From Pseudobacillus wudalianchiensis (lineage in GTDB: Bacteria; Bacillota; Bacilli; Bacillales; Domibacillaceae), in contig NZ_MAYT01000012.1 of NCBI RefSeq assembly GCF_001685015.1, positions 165,268 through 229,267 on the forward strand: DNA of 64,000 bases, in the 5' to 3' direction. Each line of letters opens with the position of its first letter. Position 1 is the first letter of the stretch. Positions 13,959 to 23,083 of this stretch are shown here, in pieces. Under the pieces are notes generated by a model, which was not told where the DNA came from, searched no databases, and was given only the letters and a program-made list of their open reading frames with translations. A program made the position numbers and the translations under genes.

Positions 13959-14064
13959 AAAAGAGTGATATAATAAAAAACAGAAAATGAACATGTATAA
14001 AGCGATCCACAATTTCTGGAAGCTTAACAGCAAGAGAAGATCTTATTTTTAATGAGGTGGATAT

Positions 14065-14901
14065 ATGTTTCGTGGATTTTACACAGCCGCTTCAGGAATG
14101 ATTGCCCAGCAGCGGCGTACTGAAATGCTTTCTAATAATATGTCTAATGCTAATACGCCGGGCTATAAAGAGGACCGCTCTTCCTTGCGTGCCTTTCCGG
14201 AAATGCTTTTGCAGCGGATCGATAAAGCCTCTGTGCCTGTTCAAAATAAGGGACACATTCCGCTTGGGCGGCGTGTAGGCGCGCTAAACACAGGGGTCTA
14301 TATGCAGGAAACGAAGCCTGATTTCTCTCAAGGAGATATGAGGGAAACAGGACTGAAGACGGATGTAGCGCTTTTAGATGTCAATATACCTGTGAATGAA
14401 GATACTGGACAAAGAGGAACCGTTTTATTTAAAATACAAGGTCAAGACGGCGTTCAGCGTTATACACGCAATGGGAATTTCACCTTAGATAACGCCGGCT
14501 TTCTAACAACAGCAAGCGGTCATTACGTTCTCGACTCGGCTGGAAACCGAATTCAATTAAATTCAGATAACATCGCCATTACTGAAAATGGTCAGATTAC
14601 AGAAGATGGAAGACCTGCTGGCCAGATTGGTTTAGCGTTTGCTGAAAACCCTAATCTGCTGATAAAAGAAGGAAATGGTCTGCTTCGTTTGGAAAATGGA
14701 ACGCTTCCTGATGTTGCCGGCCGCAATGACGTGCAATTTCAGATGAAGCAGGGGTTTTTAGAGGGCTCTAATATAGACGCCTCTCGAACGATGACAGATA
14801 TGATGTCGGCCTATCGTTCATTCGAAGCGAACCAAAAAGTGTTAACTGCTTATGACCGCAGTATGGAAAAAGCCGCTAATGAAATCGGCCGCGTGAATTA
14901 A
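14065..14901 (+). CDS. flhO: Flagellar rod/hook-basal body protein FlhO
   Basis: A 278-residue FlgF/FlgG-family protein. The N-terminal rod motif is TAASGMIAQQRRTEMLSNNMSNANTPGYK, and the C-terminus has the matching helix ending MMSAYRSFEANQKVLTAYD; these two heptad-rich ends form the tube core of axial flagellar proteins. In B. subtilis FlhO and FlhP form distal rod segments. The GAGGTGG site sets the ATG. It is paired with flhP 22 bp downstream. Confidence 0.93.
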   Translation: MFRGFYTAASGMIAQQRRTEMLSNNMSNANTPGYKEDRSSLRAFPEMLLQRIDKASVPVQNKGHIPLGRRVGALNTGVYMQETKPDFSQGDMRETGLKTDVALLDVNIPVNEDTGQRGTVLFKIQGQDGVQRYTRNGNFTLDNAGFLTTASGHYVLDSAGNRIQLNSDNIAITENGQITEDGRPAGQIGLAFAENPNLLIKEGNGLLRLENGTLPDVAGRNDVQFQMKQGFLEGSNIDASRTMTDMMSAYRSFEANQKVLTAYDRSMEKAANEIGRVN

Positions 14902-14923
14902 TCTTCCCGGGAGAGGATACTGA

Positions 14924-15733
14924 ATGAATCAACTATTGATCACATCTGCTAATACGTTAGGCCAGCTGCAGCAGAAGCTGGATATACTAAGCCATAACAT
15001 TGCGAATCTCGATACAAATGGATACAAGCGCCGGGAAGCCTCTTTCACTGATCTAATCAACCAGAATGCAAAAAACATGCTGCGCACAGATAAAGAGACT
15101 GGCCGCTTAACGCCGAATGGCATTCGTATTGGAAACGGTGCGAAGATTAGCCAATCGCAATTAGTGGGCGTGCAAGGAAATATAGCACAGACTGGCCGAA
15201 AACTAGACTTCGCTTTCACGAAAGAAAATCAATTTTTCAAAGTGCTTGTCCAGGAAAATGGACAAGGCAAAGTTCACTATACACGTGATGGAGCCTTTGC
15301 TGTCACTCCGGTTAATGCCAATGAGGTGATGCTCGTAACAGAAGAGGGCCACCCAGTGCTTGGAGAAAATAATCAACCGATTACCTTCAATCCAAACAGC
15401 GGTGATATTGTGCTTGAAAATGGTGGAAGGCTGCGTGCTGGCGGACAGACGTTGAATATTGGAGTAGTCGAAATCAACCGGCCGCAGTTTTTAACTCAAA
15501 CAGGGTCGAACTTATTGACAATGCCTGATAATCCGGCTGTCCCGGAAAATGAAATTTTACAGGACGCTAACCGCGGGGACATTGCTATGCAGCAAAATGC
15601 ACTTGAGAAATCCAATGTTGATTTTGCAAAAGAAATGGCTGACTTAACGAATGTACAGCGTGCTTACCAGTTCCAGTCTCGCTCAATCTCTCTGGCTGAC
15701 CAAATGATGGGGCTTATTAACGGCGTACGCTAG
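14924..15733 (+). CDS. flhP: Flagellar rod/hook-basal body protein FlhP
   Basis: A 269-residue paralogue of FlhO. The N-terminal axial motif (NTLGQLQQKLDILSHNIANLDTNGYK) and the C-terminal NALEKSNVDFAKEMADLTNVQRAYQFQSR are characteristic of the FlgG/FlgF group. It is exported through the flagellar type III apparatus; no signal peptide is present, as expected. It is expressed from the same sigma-D unit as flhO and is followed 15 bp later by a small membrane-protein gene. Confidence 0.93.
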   Translation: MNQLLITSANTLGQLQQKLDILSHNIANLDTNGYKRREASFTDLINQNAKNMLRTDKETGRLTPNGIRIGNGAKISQSQLVGVQGNIAQTGRKLDFAFTKENQFFKVLVQENGQGKVHYTRDGAFAVTPVNANEVMLVTEEGHPVLGENNQPITFNPNSGDIVLENGGRLRAGGQTLNIGVVEINRPQFLTQTGSNLLTMPDNPAVPENEILQDANRGDIAMQQNALEKSNVDFAKEMADLTNVQRAYQFQSRSISLADQMMGLINGVR

Positions 15734-15748
15734 AGGGGACGAAACAAT

Positions 15749-15955
15749 GTGACGGAAAATTTGCAGAGAAAGAAGAAACGTACGAGGCTAACCCCCCTTG
15801 GCCGGTTTATTGTTAACTTGCTTTTACTCGTACTCTTTGCCATAGTGGGAGCCATGGTTGGCTACAGTATTATTGGGAGTGGAAATCCGCTTGAGGTTTT
15901 CCTGCCTGAAATATGGATACACTTAGTGGAAGTGCTAGCTAATAGTTTATTATAG
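15749..15955 (+). CDS. Small membrane protein of the EpuA-like family, often labelled RNA polymerase subunit beta
   Basis: A 68-residue protein. A basic N-terminus (RKKKRTRL) is followed by one transmembrane helix (about 20-43) and a VGYSIIGSGNPLEVF motif. This resembles the EpuA/DUF family that databases label a DNA-directed RNA polymerase subunit beta, although nothing here resembles RNA polymerase. The GTG start at 15749 has AGAGGGG eight bases upstream; an overlapping ATG two bases earlier is out of frame. It is tightly packed between flhP and fabZ. The function is unknown. Confidence 0.75.
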   Translation: MTENLQRKKKRTRLTPLGRFIVNLLLLVLFAIVGAMVGYSIIGSGNPLEVFLPEIWIHLVEVLANSLL

Positions 15956-15970
15956 CGATGGAGGAGAAAA

Positions 15971-16393
15971 ATGTTAGATATCCAGCAAATTAAAGAAATT
16001 ATCCCACACCGTTATCCTTTTCTGCTTGTTGATCGAATCTTAGAAGTGGAAGAAGGGAAAAGAGCGGTGGGCATCAAAAATGTAACGGCGAATGAGGAGT
16101 TTTTTAATGGACATTTTCCAGAGTATCCTGTTATGCCGGGTGTTTTAATTGTAGAAGCGCTTGCTCAAGTGGGAGCTGTTGCGATGCTGAAGAAAGAAGA
16201 GAATCGCGGCAAGCTGGCTTTCTTCGGAGGCATTGACAGCTGCCGTTTTAAACGCCAAGTAGTACCTGGCGACCAGCTTCGCCTTGAAGTGGAAATGACA
16301 CGTTTACGCGGGCCGGTTGGAAAAGGCAAAGCGATTGCCACTGTAAACGGCGAACTCGCTTGTGAAGCTGAAATTACATTTGCTTTAAAATAA
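15971..16393 (+). CDS. fabZ: 3-hydroxyacyl-[acyl-carrier-protein] dehydratase FabZ
   Basis: A 140-residue single hot-dog-fold enzyme, the normal length. [10 protein letters not shown] and the active-site segment [20 protein letters not shown] carry the catalytic His and Glu. It dehydrates beta-hydroxyacyl-ACP in fatty-acid elongation. The ATG follows GGAGGAG. Its position after flhP matches B. subtilis ywpB. Confidence 0.96.
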   Translation: MLDIQQIKEIIPHRYPFLLVDRILEVEEGKRAVGIKNVTANEEFFNGHFPEYPVMPGVLIVEALAQVGAVAMLKKEENRGKLAFFGGIDSCRFKRQVVPGDQLRLEVEMTRLRGPVGKGKAIATVNGELACEAEITFALK

Positions 16394-16403
16394 TAGAAGA
16401 TAA

Positions 16404-16432
16404 AACAGAGGGGTTTCTCTCTGTTTTTTTTG
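16404..16432 (+). terminator. Terminator after fabZ
   Basis: The AACAGAG/CTCTGTT stem is followed by seven T residues. Confidence 0.88.
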
Positions 16433-16553
16433 TGATAAAATAAATAGAGGGATTAAATATTTTAAGCCGATCAGCATATAGGAATTTAGTAAAATAAATC
16501 CTTTTCCCTAAAAAATATCAAGAATCTGCTACTTTTGTTTGTTTGAAAAAACT

Positions 16554-16582
16554 TTGTCAATTCCTGTATAAGTATGTTAAAG
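16554..16582 (+). promoter_or_regulatory. Possible sigma-A promoter for the 16644 gene
   Basis: TTGTCA, 17 bp, TTAAAG: a good -35 and a weak -10, about 60 bp before the next gene. Confidence 0.35.
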
Positions 16583-16643
16583 TAATAGATGTTACTATTT
16601 TTACAAAGTTTTATTAGGATTCTCTAGGAGGTACTTATTGTAA

Positions 16644-17042
16644 ATGTTAAGCAGCTTATCTCAAGGTATCAAAATAAGTATCACTCGTTCGATTAAAACA
16701 GCATTTGAACAATATATGGCTAAAATCTCATGGGAAGAAAAGGCTTATCGCTTTGAAGACTTTATGGATGAGTGGAGAACTTACATTCATACAAGTTCCT
16801 CCTGGTATAGCAAGGTGGATAATGAAGTGAAGGCAAGCCCTGAATTTCATGAAGAGCTGGCTGCAAAGATTAATGAAGTCATTGAAAAAATCTTTTCAGA
16901 AGAACCGACAGCAGACCAGTTAAAAGAACTAGACGCTTTGCAAAAAGAAATGGGCACTGATTTTGACTTTTCTTGCAGGGCAGAGGCAAAGTATTATATC
17001 GATCTTTTGCATGATCAGTTAAAAAAAAAGAAGAGCAGATGA
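16644..17042 (+). CDS. Uncharacterised 132-residue soluble protein
   Basis: I do not recognise the family. The protein is highly charged and mostly helical by composition, with no signal peptide or membrane segment and a Lys-rich C-terminus. An AGGAGG site lies 12 bp upstream of the ATG. The stop codon overlaps the start of a 58-codon frame, suggesting a two-gene translationally coupled unit. Its own promoter-like sequence and a strong terminator after the small gene support real expression. It sits at the place where relatives carry variable genes between fabZ and ywpF. Confidence 0.7.
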   Translation: MLSSLSQGIKISITRSIKTAFEQYMAKISWEEKAYRFEDFMDEWRTYIHTSSSWYSKVDNEVKASPEFHEELAAKINEVIEKIFSEEPTADQLKELDALQKEMGTDFDFSCRAEAKYYIDLLHDQLKKKKSR

Positions 17043-17215
17043 TGCCTGCAAATGAATTTGAGTTATCTCTTGCGGCACTTCTTTATTACCATGTATACGA
17101 AGAAGAATTACCGGTCCGTGACTATCGAAAACAGGACATTCAATATATAATTCAAAAACTCCATAATAAAATGGATACCGGGTTGGATGAACTTCAATCC
17201 AGTGTTGTTCATTAA
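17039..17215 (+). CDS. Uncharacterised 58-residue protein, overlapping the preceding gene
   Basis: Starts with ATGATG at 17039/17042, overlapping the TGA of the upstream gene by four bases. The composition is acidic, with a central ALLYYHVYEEELPVRDYRK segment and no signal peptide or membrane helix. The stop directly abuts an intrinsic terminator. The overlap, compact length and terminator support a real small gene co-expressed with its neighbour; no function can be assigned. Confidence 0.6.
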   Translation: MMPANEFELSLAALLYYHVYEEELPVRDYRKQDIQYIIQKLHNKMDTGLDELQSSVVH

Positions 17216-17245
17216 AGGCAGCTATATAGAGGTTGCCTTTTTTTG
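17214..17245 (+). terminator. Terminator after the 17039 small gene
   Basis: AAAGGCA/TGCCTTT stem followed by TTTT. Confidence 0.85.
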
Positions 17246-17276
17246 CATAGTTTTTTAAATGACCAAGCCAAACGAT

Positions 17277-17312
17277 AAAGCCATCCCGCCTTAAGAGGCG
17301 GGATGGCTTTTA
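17277..17312 (-). terminator. Bidirectional terminator before ywpF
   Basis: A perfect 14-bp stem (AAAGCCATCCCGCC with GGCGGGATGGCTTT) and a 6-base loop. On the minus strand it directly follows ywpF. Confidence 0.88.
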
Positions 17313-17744
17313 TGTTTCTTTAGCAGATGGAGCATTTTTTCTTTGTTTGAGGTGAGTATTAAACGTATTTAGAAGATTTTCGCCACTAAGTCCTTTTCCA
17401 ACAAGATCGGACAAGACTTGCTTAGCGTATTCATTGCGCATCTGCCGGAGTCTTCCTTCGAGAAGAACACTAATGCCGTCCTCGAGGGTGTTTAACTCTC
17501 TCACTCGTGCAGAAAAAAGGGCGGGATCATTGTTTGGATGAGTAATTAATACTTGAACCTTCAGTTCATCCTCCTGTTTTTCGAGTTCTTGAAACAACTC
17601 TTCATACTTCGGATGAACGAACAGTTCAATTAACCAAGAGCGTTTGTCATCTTCTCTATTAATAATCAGCCCGTCCAGTAACTCGATTTCCTGAGGTTCG
17701 TCTTGCTCGGCTAAATAAAAGCCAGCAATTTTAAAGGTTTTCAT
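17310..17744 (-). CDS. ywpF: YwpF-like protein
   Basis: Encodes 144 residues from the ATG whose complement ends at 17744, chosen because AAGGAAGGGG lies 11 bases upstream; the frame itself is open to 17879. MKTFKIAGFYL, LLDGLIINREDD and the ISVLLEGRLR segment match what I recall of YwpF-family proteins, whose function is unknown. It has no signal peptide. It is divergent from ssbB, as in B. subtilis, where ywpF is near ywpH/ssbB. Confidence 0.75.
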   Translation of the reverse strand: MKTFKIAGFYLAEQDEPQEIELLDGLIINREDDKRSWLIELFVHPKYEELFQELEKQEDELKVQVLITHPNNDPALFSARVRELNTLEDGISVLLEGRLRQMRNEYAKQVLSDLVGKGLSGENLLNTFNTHLKQRKNAPSAKET

Positions 17745-17983
17745 GCAGCTCATGTCCCCTTCCTTTTTAATTCCTTCTACTGAAAAGTATAGCATGTTCC
17801 TATGAAGAACCCTACAAACTTGAATGCGGCGATTTTTCACGTTCTCTACAGGAATTTGTCTTTTTTCGTAGAGAACCATTAGATTTTTAGATAATGCAGC
17901 GATATAGCTCGAAAATGTGACTTTTACTTTTAGTCTGCTTTTGGACTACGATAAGAGCATACCTGCAGAAAGGAGGGACATGA

Positions 17984-18346
17984 TTGATTAACCAAGTGAC
18001 GCTCGTCGGCAGATTAACGAAAGATCCCGTCGTGAAATACACCGCAGATGGCCGGCCATTCTTAAATATGACGGTTGCTGTCAATCGGCCATATCGCAAT
18101 CAGGAAGGAGTGGCAGAAACCGATTTTATCTTCTGCACCGTTTGGAATAAGTCGGCAGAGAATACAGCGAAGTATTGTCAAAAAGGATCACTCATCGGTG
18201 TACTCGGTACGATTCAAACGAGGAACTATGAGAACACAGACGGGAAAAAAGTATACGTAACGGAAGTGAGCGTTCATACGGTGCGCTTTATGGATAAGAA
18301 ACGCTCAACTGCTTCTGAGCTATTGCCGATCTTAACAATTCCGTAA
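17984..18346 (+). CDS. ssbB: Single-stranded DNA-binding protein SsbB
   Basis: Encodes 120 residues from a TTG at 17984 (AAGGAGGGAC upstream; an overlapping ATG at 17980 is followed by a stop). The OB-fold core is intact: NQVTLVGRLTKDP, TDFIFCTVWNKSAENTAKYCQKGSLIGVLGTIQTR and VRFMD. It lacks the long acidic DDIPF-type tail of SsbA, so it is the short competence-type paralogue; SsbB protects incoming DNA during transformation in B. subtilis. Confidence 0.92.
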   Translation: MINQVTLVGRLTKDPVVKYTADGRPFLNMTVAVNRPYRNQEGVAETDFIFCTVWNKSAENTAKYCQKGSLIGVLGTIQTRNYENTDGKKVYVTEVSVHTVRFMDKKRSTASELLPILTIP

Positions 18347-18377
18347 AGGGAAGAGAAGAAAGAAGAGGGAAAAGAAA

Positions 18378-18527
18378 ATGATGTCAAACGAACGACTTGA
18401 AAAAAGGTTAGAAGAAGTAACTTACTGCCTCGGCAAAACTCTCGCCAGACTCCGCGTTGTTGAAGAACAGCTAAAATCCATGGAACAGCGATCTCTTCAG
18501 ACCGCTCCACAACCGGCTACTCGATAA
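18378..18527 (+). CDS. Uncharacterised 49-residue coiled-coil peptide downstream of ssbB
   Basis: A short frame begins ATGATG at 18378 with AGAGGGAAAAG just upstream and ends at a TAA at 18525. The product is charged and helical with a heptad-like LEKRLEEV / LARLRVVEEQL pattern and a Pro/Gln-rich end. It is 31 bp from the ssbB stop with no terminator between, so co-transcription is likely. A strong hairpin follows about 95 bp later. No family recognised. Confidence 0.5.
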   Translation: MMSNERLEKRLEEVTYCLGKTLARLRVVEEQLKSMEQRSLQTAPQPATR

Positions 18528-18622
18528 TTCATCTTTACTTATAAAATGACACCTCAACCGTCCTATCTTATTTAGCCATACAGGCTCTGCGATTTATGGA
18601 TCTCCGAAATAATTCCTCACTA

Positions 18623-18657
18623 AAAGAGCCGGCTCCTCCTCTGAACCGGCTCTTTCG
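18623..18657 (-). terminator. Bidirectional terminator between ssbB unit and ywqA
   Basis: A perfect AAAGAGCCGG/CCGGCTCTTT stem with T-rich flanks on both strands, directly after the stop of the minus-strand helicase gene. Confidence 0.88.
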
Positions 18658-18663
18658 TGTGGG

Positions 18664-21453
18664 TTATTTTAAAATAAGAAGCTCTTCCAGCTCGTTGTCG
18701 TCCATTTCTGTAATCCACTGGTCACTGCTAATGATCTCGTCATTGAGTGCTTGTTTTTTCTCAAGCATCGCATCAATTTTTTCCTCAATCGTGCCTGTCG
18801 TAATCATTTTATGGACATGAACGAAACGGTTTTGACCGATACGGTAGGCCCGGTCCGTAGCTTGGTTTTCAACCGCGGGGTTCCACCAACGGTCAAAATG
18901 GATGACATGATTGGCGGCAGTTAAGTTTAATCCTGTGCCTCCTGCTTTTAATGACAATAAAAAGACAGGAAAGCGTCCTTCTTGAAAGTCGGCAACGAAA
19001 CGATCCCGCTGCTCTTTAGAGGTGCTGCCGCTTAAGAAAGGAACCGTAATGGCAAATCGTTTCTCTATTTCCTGCTGGATCATTTCCCCCATATTAATGT
19101 ATTGGGTGAAGATCAAACAGGCTTCTTGGCGTTCCATAATGTTGTCGATTAGCTCCATTAGTTTGTTCATTTTTTCAGAGCGTTCCACGATATGTGCAGG
19201 CTCTTGTTCTTTTAAATAAAGCGCAGGGTGGTTGCACAGCTGTTTAATTTTATTCAGCATTTGTAAAATTAATCCGCGGCGCTCGAAGGCTTCTAATTTC
19301 CTCACTTCCTCCATCGTTTCATTAACGAGCTGCTCGTATAAGACAGCCTGTTCTGTTGTAAGAGGACAGTATTCTTTCTGCTCGAGCTTTTCAGGAAGAT
19401 TTAATTCCACTTCAGGGTCACTTTTCGTCCTTCTTAGTAAAAACGGCCGAATTTTCGCTTGCAGCTGCTCGATTTTCGATTTTAAACCGTCTTTCTCAAT
19501 CGGTACAATATAATGCTTCTGAAAGTACGCAAGGCTATTTAAATACCCGTGATTCGTAAAATCAAAAATGGACCATAGCTCAGCGAGGCGATTTTCCATC
19601 GGGGTCCCTGTTAATGCAATGTGATGACGGCCTTTCAGCTTGCGTACAGCCCGTGATTGCTTCGTTTGAGCATTCTTTATATTTTGCGCTTCATCTAGTG
19701 CGACTGTATTCCATTCAATGGATGACAATGTGTCAAAGTCGAGATGGGAAAGATTGTATGTCGTCAAAATAACATCTGTTTCATTAGCCAGCTGCTCAAA
19801 GCTGTCTCCTTGTCTTCGATTGTTGCCATAATGAAGAGCGACCCGCAATCCAGGAGCAAACCGTTCCAACTCTTTTTGCCAGTTTCCAAGAACAGAAGTT
19901 GGGCAAATAATCAGGGCAGGGGTGGTTGGCTGTTCTTGCTTTTTTACATGCAGCAAGTAGGAAATTAGCTGAATCGTTTTACCGAGCCCCATGTCATCGG
20001 CGAGGACCGCACCGAATCCGCAAGAGCGTAAAAATAGGAGCCAGCTCATGCCAAACTGCTGATATGGCCGTAATTCAGCGTGTAAATCAGCGGGGGCTGG
20101 CAGAACCGGAAGGGAGGACACATCCTTCAGCTGGGCAATCATTTTACGGAATGAACGGTTTAGCTCAATCTGTATGTGAGCAAATAGTCGTGGATCCGTC
20201 CAATCATCTGTTTGCTCTTCTAGAGGGACGAGCTCCTGCTCGAGTAAGTCCTGTAAGCGAAGTCCTTCTCTTTTTGCTTTCTTCATTAATCCTTGAATTT
20301 TACGCACCATTTCAGGATCTAATTGAATCCATTCTCCATTTATTTTTACAAGTCGGCGATTATTGGCCGCTAGGTTCAGGAACTCTTCTTCAGACAAATC
20401 CGCCCCGTTCATTGATAAACGCCAGTTAAAATCAAGAATCGCTTGTAGACCAACGAATGAAGGCCGGCTCGAAGTGGTTGAAGACACTTTGGCAGACAGC
20501 GACAAAGACGCATTTCGAATGGATTCCCACCATGAAGGCAAGAGAATAGGGACGCCAAGCTGAATTAATTTTTCACTGGCTTCTGTTAAAAAGAGAAAGG
20601 CCCGTTCTTCCGATAAATGAGAACGAAGCGACCCAGCTTCTTCTAGCCAAGGAAAGAGACGCAGCCAGCGCGTCTGCTCTGCTTCCGCTTCAGGAAGGTA
20701 GGGATGCCAATTTTTTGAAATTCTTCCGTTTAGCGGATACACTTTTTCGGTGTTATTACGGCTAATAAGCACAGTCTCAAGTGTCCAATCTTCATGATCT
20801 TCCGCTGGTTCTATTAACCGCAGACCAGCAGTAAAAGGAGCAGTACTATCATCTGTCCCAAGCCATTCACGCCAGCGGGCCGCATCAAAATAACGATTTA
20901 ATTCTTCTGGTGTTAACTTCCCGCTAGTAAGCTGATTCGCTTTTGCGTAGCTTGCTCCTGCTTCGTTGAAAGCCTGTTCGGCACAACTTTGAAACAGAGA
21001 AGTGACCAGCTCGCGATTACTGACTTCCACGACGGATTCTTCCCAAAACTCAGGTGCAAACTCTTCCCAAACAGAGTCGGGGACTTGAAAGGATAAGCCA
21101 TTTTCTTTAAAGTGTGGGACGAAACCGCCATCTGTAATGGCCTCATAGATAGCTGGCGCAGCCGCAAGGCTAAAGTCTCCGAGTTCATCCCATTCCCAAC
21201 GGATAAAGCGATTGAATTGTTCACTTTTAAAGAGCGTTACCCACTGCCAGGCGGATAAAAGAATACCCTCCTTGCCCTTGTAAGAAGTTGTTTCAAGCAA
21301 GGAGCCATAAAAGCTCTCCTCATGACTAAGAAACAGCTGCTTCACCCATTCAGCCGGAGGAAGAAGGCGTCCGTTTTCTGCTTCTGCCCAGAGAAAGAAA
21401 TGCTTATCTTCTAGCCATTTTATATAAATCGTGATTGTTCTTGTTTTAAGCAT
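18664..21453 (-). CDS. ywqA: SNF2-family DNA-dependent ATPase/helicase
   Basis: A 929-residue Swi2/Snf2 protein. A roughly 470-residue N-terminal region is followed by the two RecA-like lobes: motif I DDMGLGKT (about 484), motif II DEAQN (about 588), motif III LTGTPMENRLAELWSIFDF, and C-terminal motifs V-VI GGTGLNLT (about 841) and DRAYRIGQ. This class translocates on duplex DNA or remodels protein-DNA complexes, but the physiological role of the bacterial YwqA group is unsettled. The gene overlaps the upstream SWIM zinc-finger gene by 8 bp, a conserved pairing in Bacillus. Confidence 0.94.
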   Translation of the reverse strand: MLKTRTITIYIKWLEDKHFFLWAEAENGRLLPPAEWVKQLFLSHEESFYGSLLETTSYKGKEGILLSAWQWVTLFKSEQFNRFIRWEWDELGDFSLAAAPAIYEAITDGGFVPHFKENGLSFQVPDSVWEEFAPEFWEESVVEVSNRELVTSLFQSCAEQAFNEAGASYAKANQLTSGKLTPEELNRYFDAARWREWLGTDDSTAPFTAGLRLIEPAEDHEDWTLETVLISRNNTEKVYPLNGRISKNWHPYLPEAEAEQTRWLRLFPWLEEAGSLRSHLSEERAFLFLTEASEKLIQLGVPILLPSWWESIRNASLSLSAKVSSTTSSRPSFVGLQAILDFNWRLSMNGADLSEEEFLNLAANNRRLVKINGEWIQLDPEMVRKIQGLMKKAKREGLRLQDLLEQELVPLEEQTDDWTDPRLFAHIQIELNRSFRKMIAQLKDVSSLPVLPAPADLHAELRPYQQFGMSWLLFLRSCGFGAVLADDMGLGKTIQLISYLLHVKKQEQPTTPALIICPTSVLGNWQKELERFAPGLRVALHYGNNRRQGDSFEQLANETDVILTTYNLSHLDFDTLSSIEWNTVALDEAQNIKNAQTKQSRAVRKLKGRHHIALTGTPMENRLAELWSIFDFTNHGYLNSLAYFQKHYIVPIEKDGLKSKIEQLQAKIRPFLLRRTKSDPEVELNLPEKLEQKEYCPLTTEQAVLYEQLVNETMEEVRKLEAFERRGLILQMLNKIKQLCNHPALYLKEQEPAHIVERSEKMNKLMELIDNIMERQEACLIFTQYINMGEMIQQEIEKRFAITVPFLSGSTSKEQRDRFVADFQEGRFPVFLLSLKAGGTGLNLTAANHVIHFDRWWNPAVENQATDRAYRIGQNRFVHVHKMITTGTIEEKIDAMLEKKQALNDEIISSDQWITEMDDNELEELLILK

Positions 21454-23083
21454 CCGTTAACTGACCCTTTCTGCATTCTTCCTGGAAAGCCCGCAATCGT
21501 TTTTTCGTTTCCAACAAGCTGTGAATATACATATCCCAACGGTCGGTCCGTTTTAATTTTTTATAAAGTGTCCGCAGCCGTTTTAAATAACGGACAGCTT
21601 TTTTATAACTTGCCCGATTGCGCTCCTCGATTAAACGTAGAATGCCATGATGGTAAAGAGGTAATACTTCGTGCGGTGCCTGCTTCGCTGCTTCTTTAAG
21701 CCCATTACGGTCAAGCTCAGGCAGCTCGCTATCCATCCACAATTGCAATTCTACCCACTCGCGATATTGTTCTGTCTGAAGAAAGTAAAAGCTCAATTCT
21801 GAATAGCTATACGGCAGCATCCGTTCCAATAAGCTCTTGTAAAGCAGCGGCTCTTTTTCCATTAGCCAATCCGCATCGATATAGGTTAGAAACCAATGGA
21901 CGAACCGGCGGCTTTGCATACTGCCGCCTTGCTCCAGCTGCTCCAGGTAGCCTTCTAGCTTTTGATCCACAATTCTGATCAGCATTCGCGCTTTTTCATA
22001 CTGCTTCGTATTAAAAGCATCTATTAGCCAGAATAGATATAGATCGACCCCTGTATCCGGCAGACTTTTAGCGAAAGCAGTAAAACTGTCCAGTTCATCC
22101 GCTAAATAAAGATGATGCAAGTAGCCGATTGATACCGTTAATTCTTGCTTTTCCTCCAGAAGTGCCTGCAGCCGCATCCGCTCTTCTTTCCGCCATGCTT
22201 CCCGCTTAAAAAGAGCCGTCCACAGCTGGCGGTATAGATCAATGCGCTGTGCCGTAAACACGTGATTCTTCCGTGCTAATAGAGAAGAAGATTCTTGTCG
22301 CAAATAATGAATGTACGGGTCGAATTCAAAGGGCAGGGCGTGCATCCCAATATCTTCTGCAGCATCTGCTGCTTCTTCCACTATATAAAATAAAAACGAC
22401 GAACAAGCCCGATGTAATAATTCCTTAGAGATCGTCGTTTCACTGAATAGTTCTGTTATAAAAGACAGCAGCCCAAAGCTTACATATAATTCATAGAGCG
22501 GCTGCCACTCTCTTTTTGCAGGACGCTGCTTTAGTAAATGTTCATGTACATGTCTGCCCTCATATTCAACAATATAAGGGTTTTTTTGAACAGATCGAGC
22601 TGACAGGCGTTCTTGAGCTGCGTGCTCGATCCTCTTTATCCAAGCATCCGGTCCGTCATCGGCCGCAATCGTCGTTTTTAATAAGTCACTGGCCCGCATC
22701 ACACCAGGAATCGCTGCTGGATTGTGCGGGATCTTCTGCCAATCATTGAAAAAGTCATAGGCAGATTTAGATGTATCCTGGCAAGCTGCAAAGAAAAGTG
22801 CTAGCTGGTGAGCGCACCACTGGTCTTGGGTACAAGTGCAGCTGCTTAAATGAGGGGAAGACAGATCGAGGTAGACCTGAAATAATTCGCTGTCTGCCTG
22901 TATGACTGAACCGCTGACTAATCCAGTGGACATGTGACGCAATGCGGCTTGCTCATTTGAGTACAGACGAAACCCCAATTCCATAATGGCTTTATTACGA
23001 GAAAGAGCGGGGTTGAATGTTGTTTGTAAATCTGCCCAAAAAGCATCTAATTGTTTTTCTAGCGCCGCTGATTCAACAGACAT
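21446..23083 (-). CDS. ywqB: SWIM zinc-finger protein paired with the SNF2 helicase
   Basis: Encodes 545 residues from an ATG with AAGGAGG eight bases upstream; the open frame continues six codons further. A SWIM-type zinc motif (CTCTQDQWCAH, pattern CxC-xn-CxH) lies at about residues 84-94, and the long remainder is helical and TPR-like. SWIM domains bind DNA or protein and often accompany SNF2 ATPases. The 8-bp overlap with ywqA suggests coupled translation and a joint function, probably in DNA metabolism. Confidence 0.88.
   Translation of the reverse strand: MSVESAALEKQLDAFWADLQTTFNPALSRNKAIMELGFRLYSNEQAALRHMSTGLVSGSVIQADSELFQVYLDLSSPHLSSCTCTQDQWCAHQLALFFAACQDTSKSAYDFFNDWQKIPHNPAAIPGVMRASDLLKTTIAADDGPDAWIKRIEHAAQERLSARSVQKNPYIVEYEGRHVHEHLLKQRPAKREWQPLYELYVSFGLLSFITELFSETTISKELLHRACSSFLFYIVEEAADAAEDIGMHALPFEFDPYIHYLRQESSSLLARKNHVFTAQRIDLYRQLWTALFKREAWRKEERMRLQALLEEKQELTVSIGYLHHLYLADELDSFTAFAKSLPDTGVDLYLFWLIDAFNTKQYEKARMLIRIVDQKLEGYLEQLEQGGSMQSRRFVHWFLTYIDADWLMEKEPLLYKSLLERMLPYSYSELSFYFLQTEQYREWVELQLWMDSELPELDRNGLKEAAKQAPHEVLPLYHHGILRLIEERNRASYKKAVRYLKRLRTLYKKLKRTDRWDMYIHSLLETKKRLRAFQEECRKGQLTDA

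Noticed and set aside
20363..20563. Plus-strand ORFs within the SNF2 gene
   Set aside because: They are antisense shadows of a gene with intact helicase motifs.
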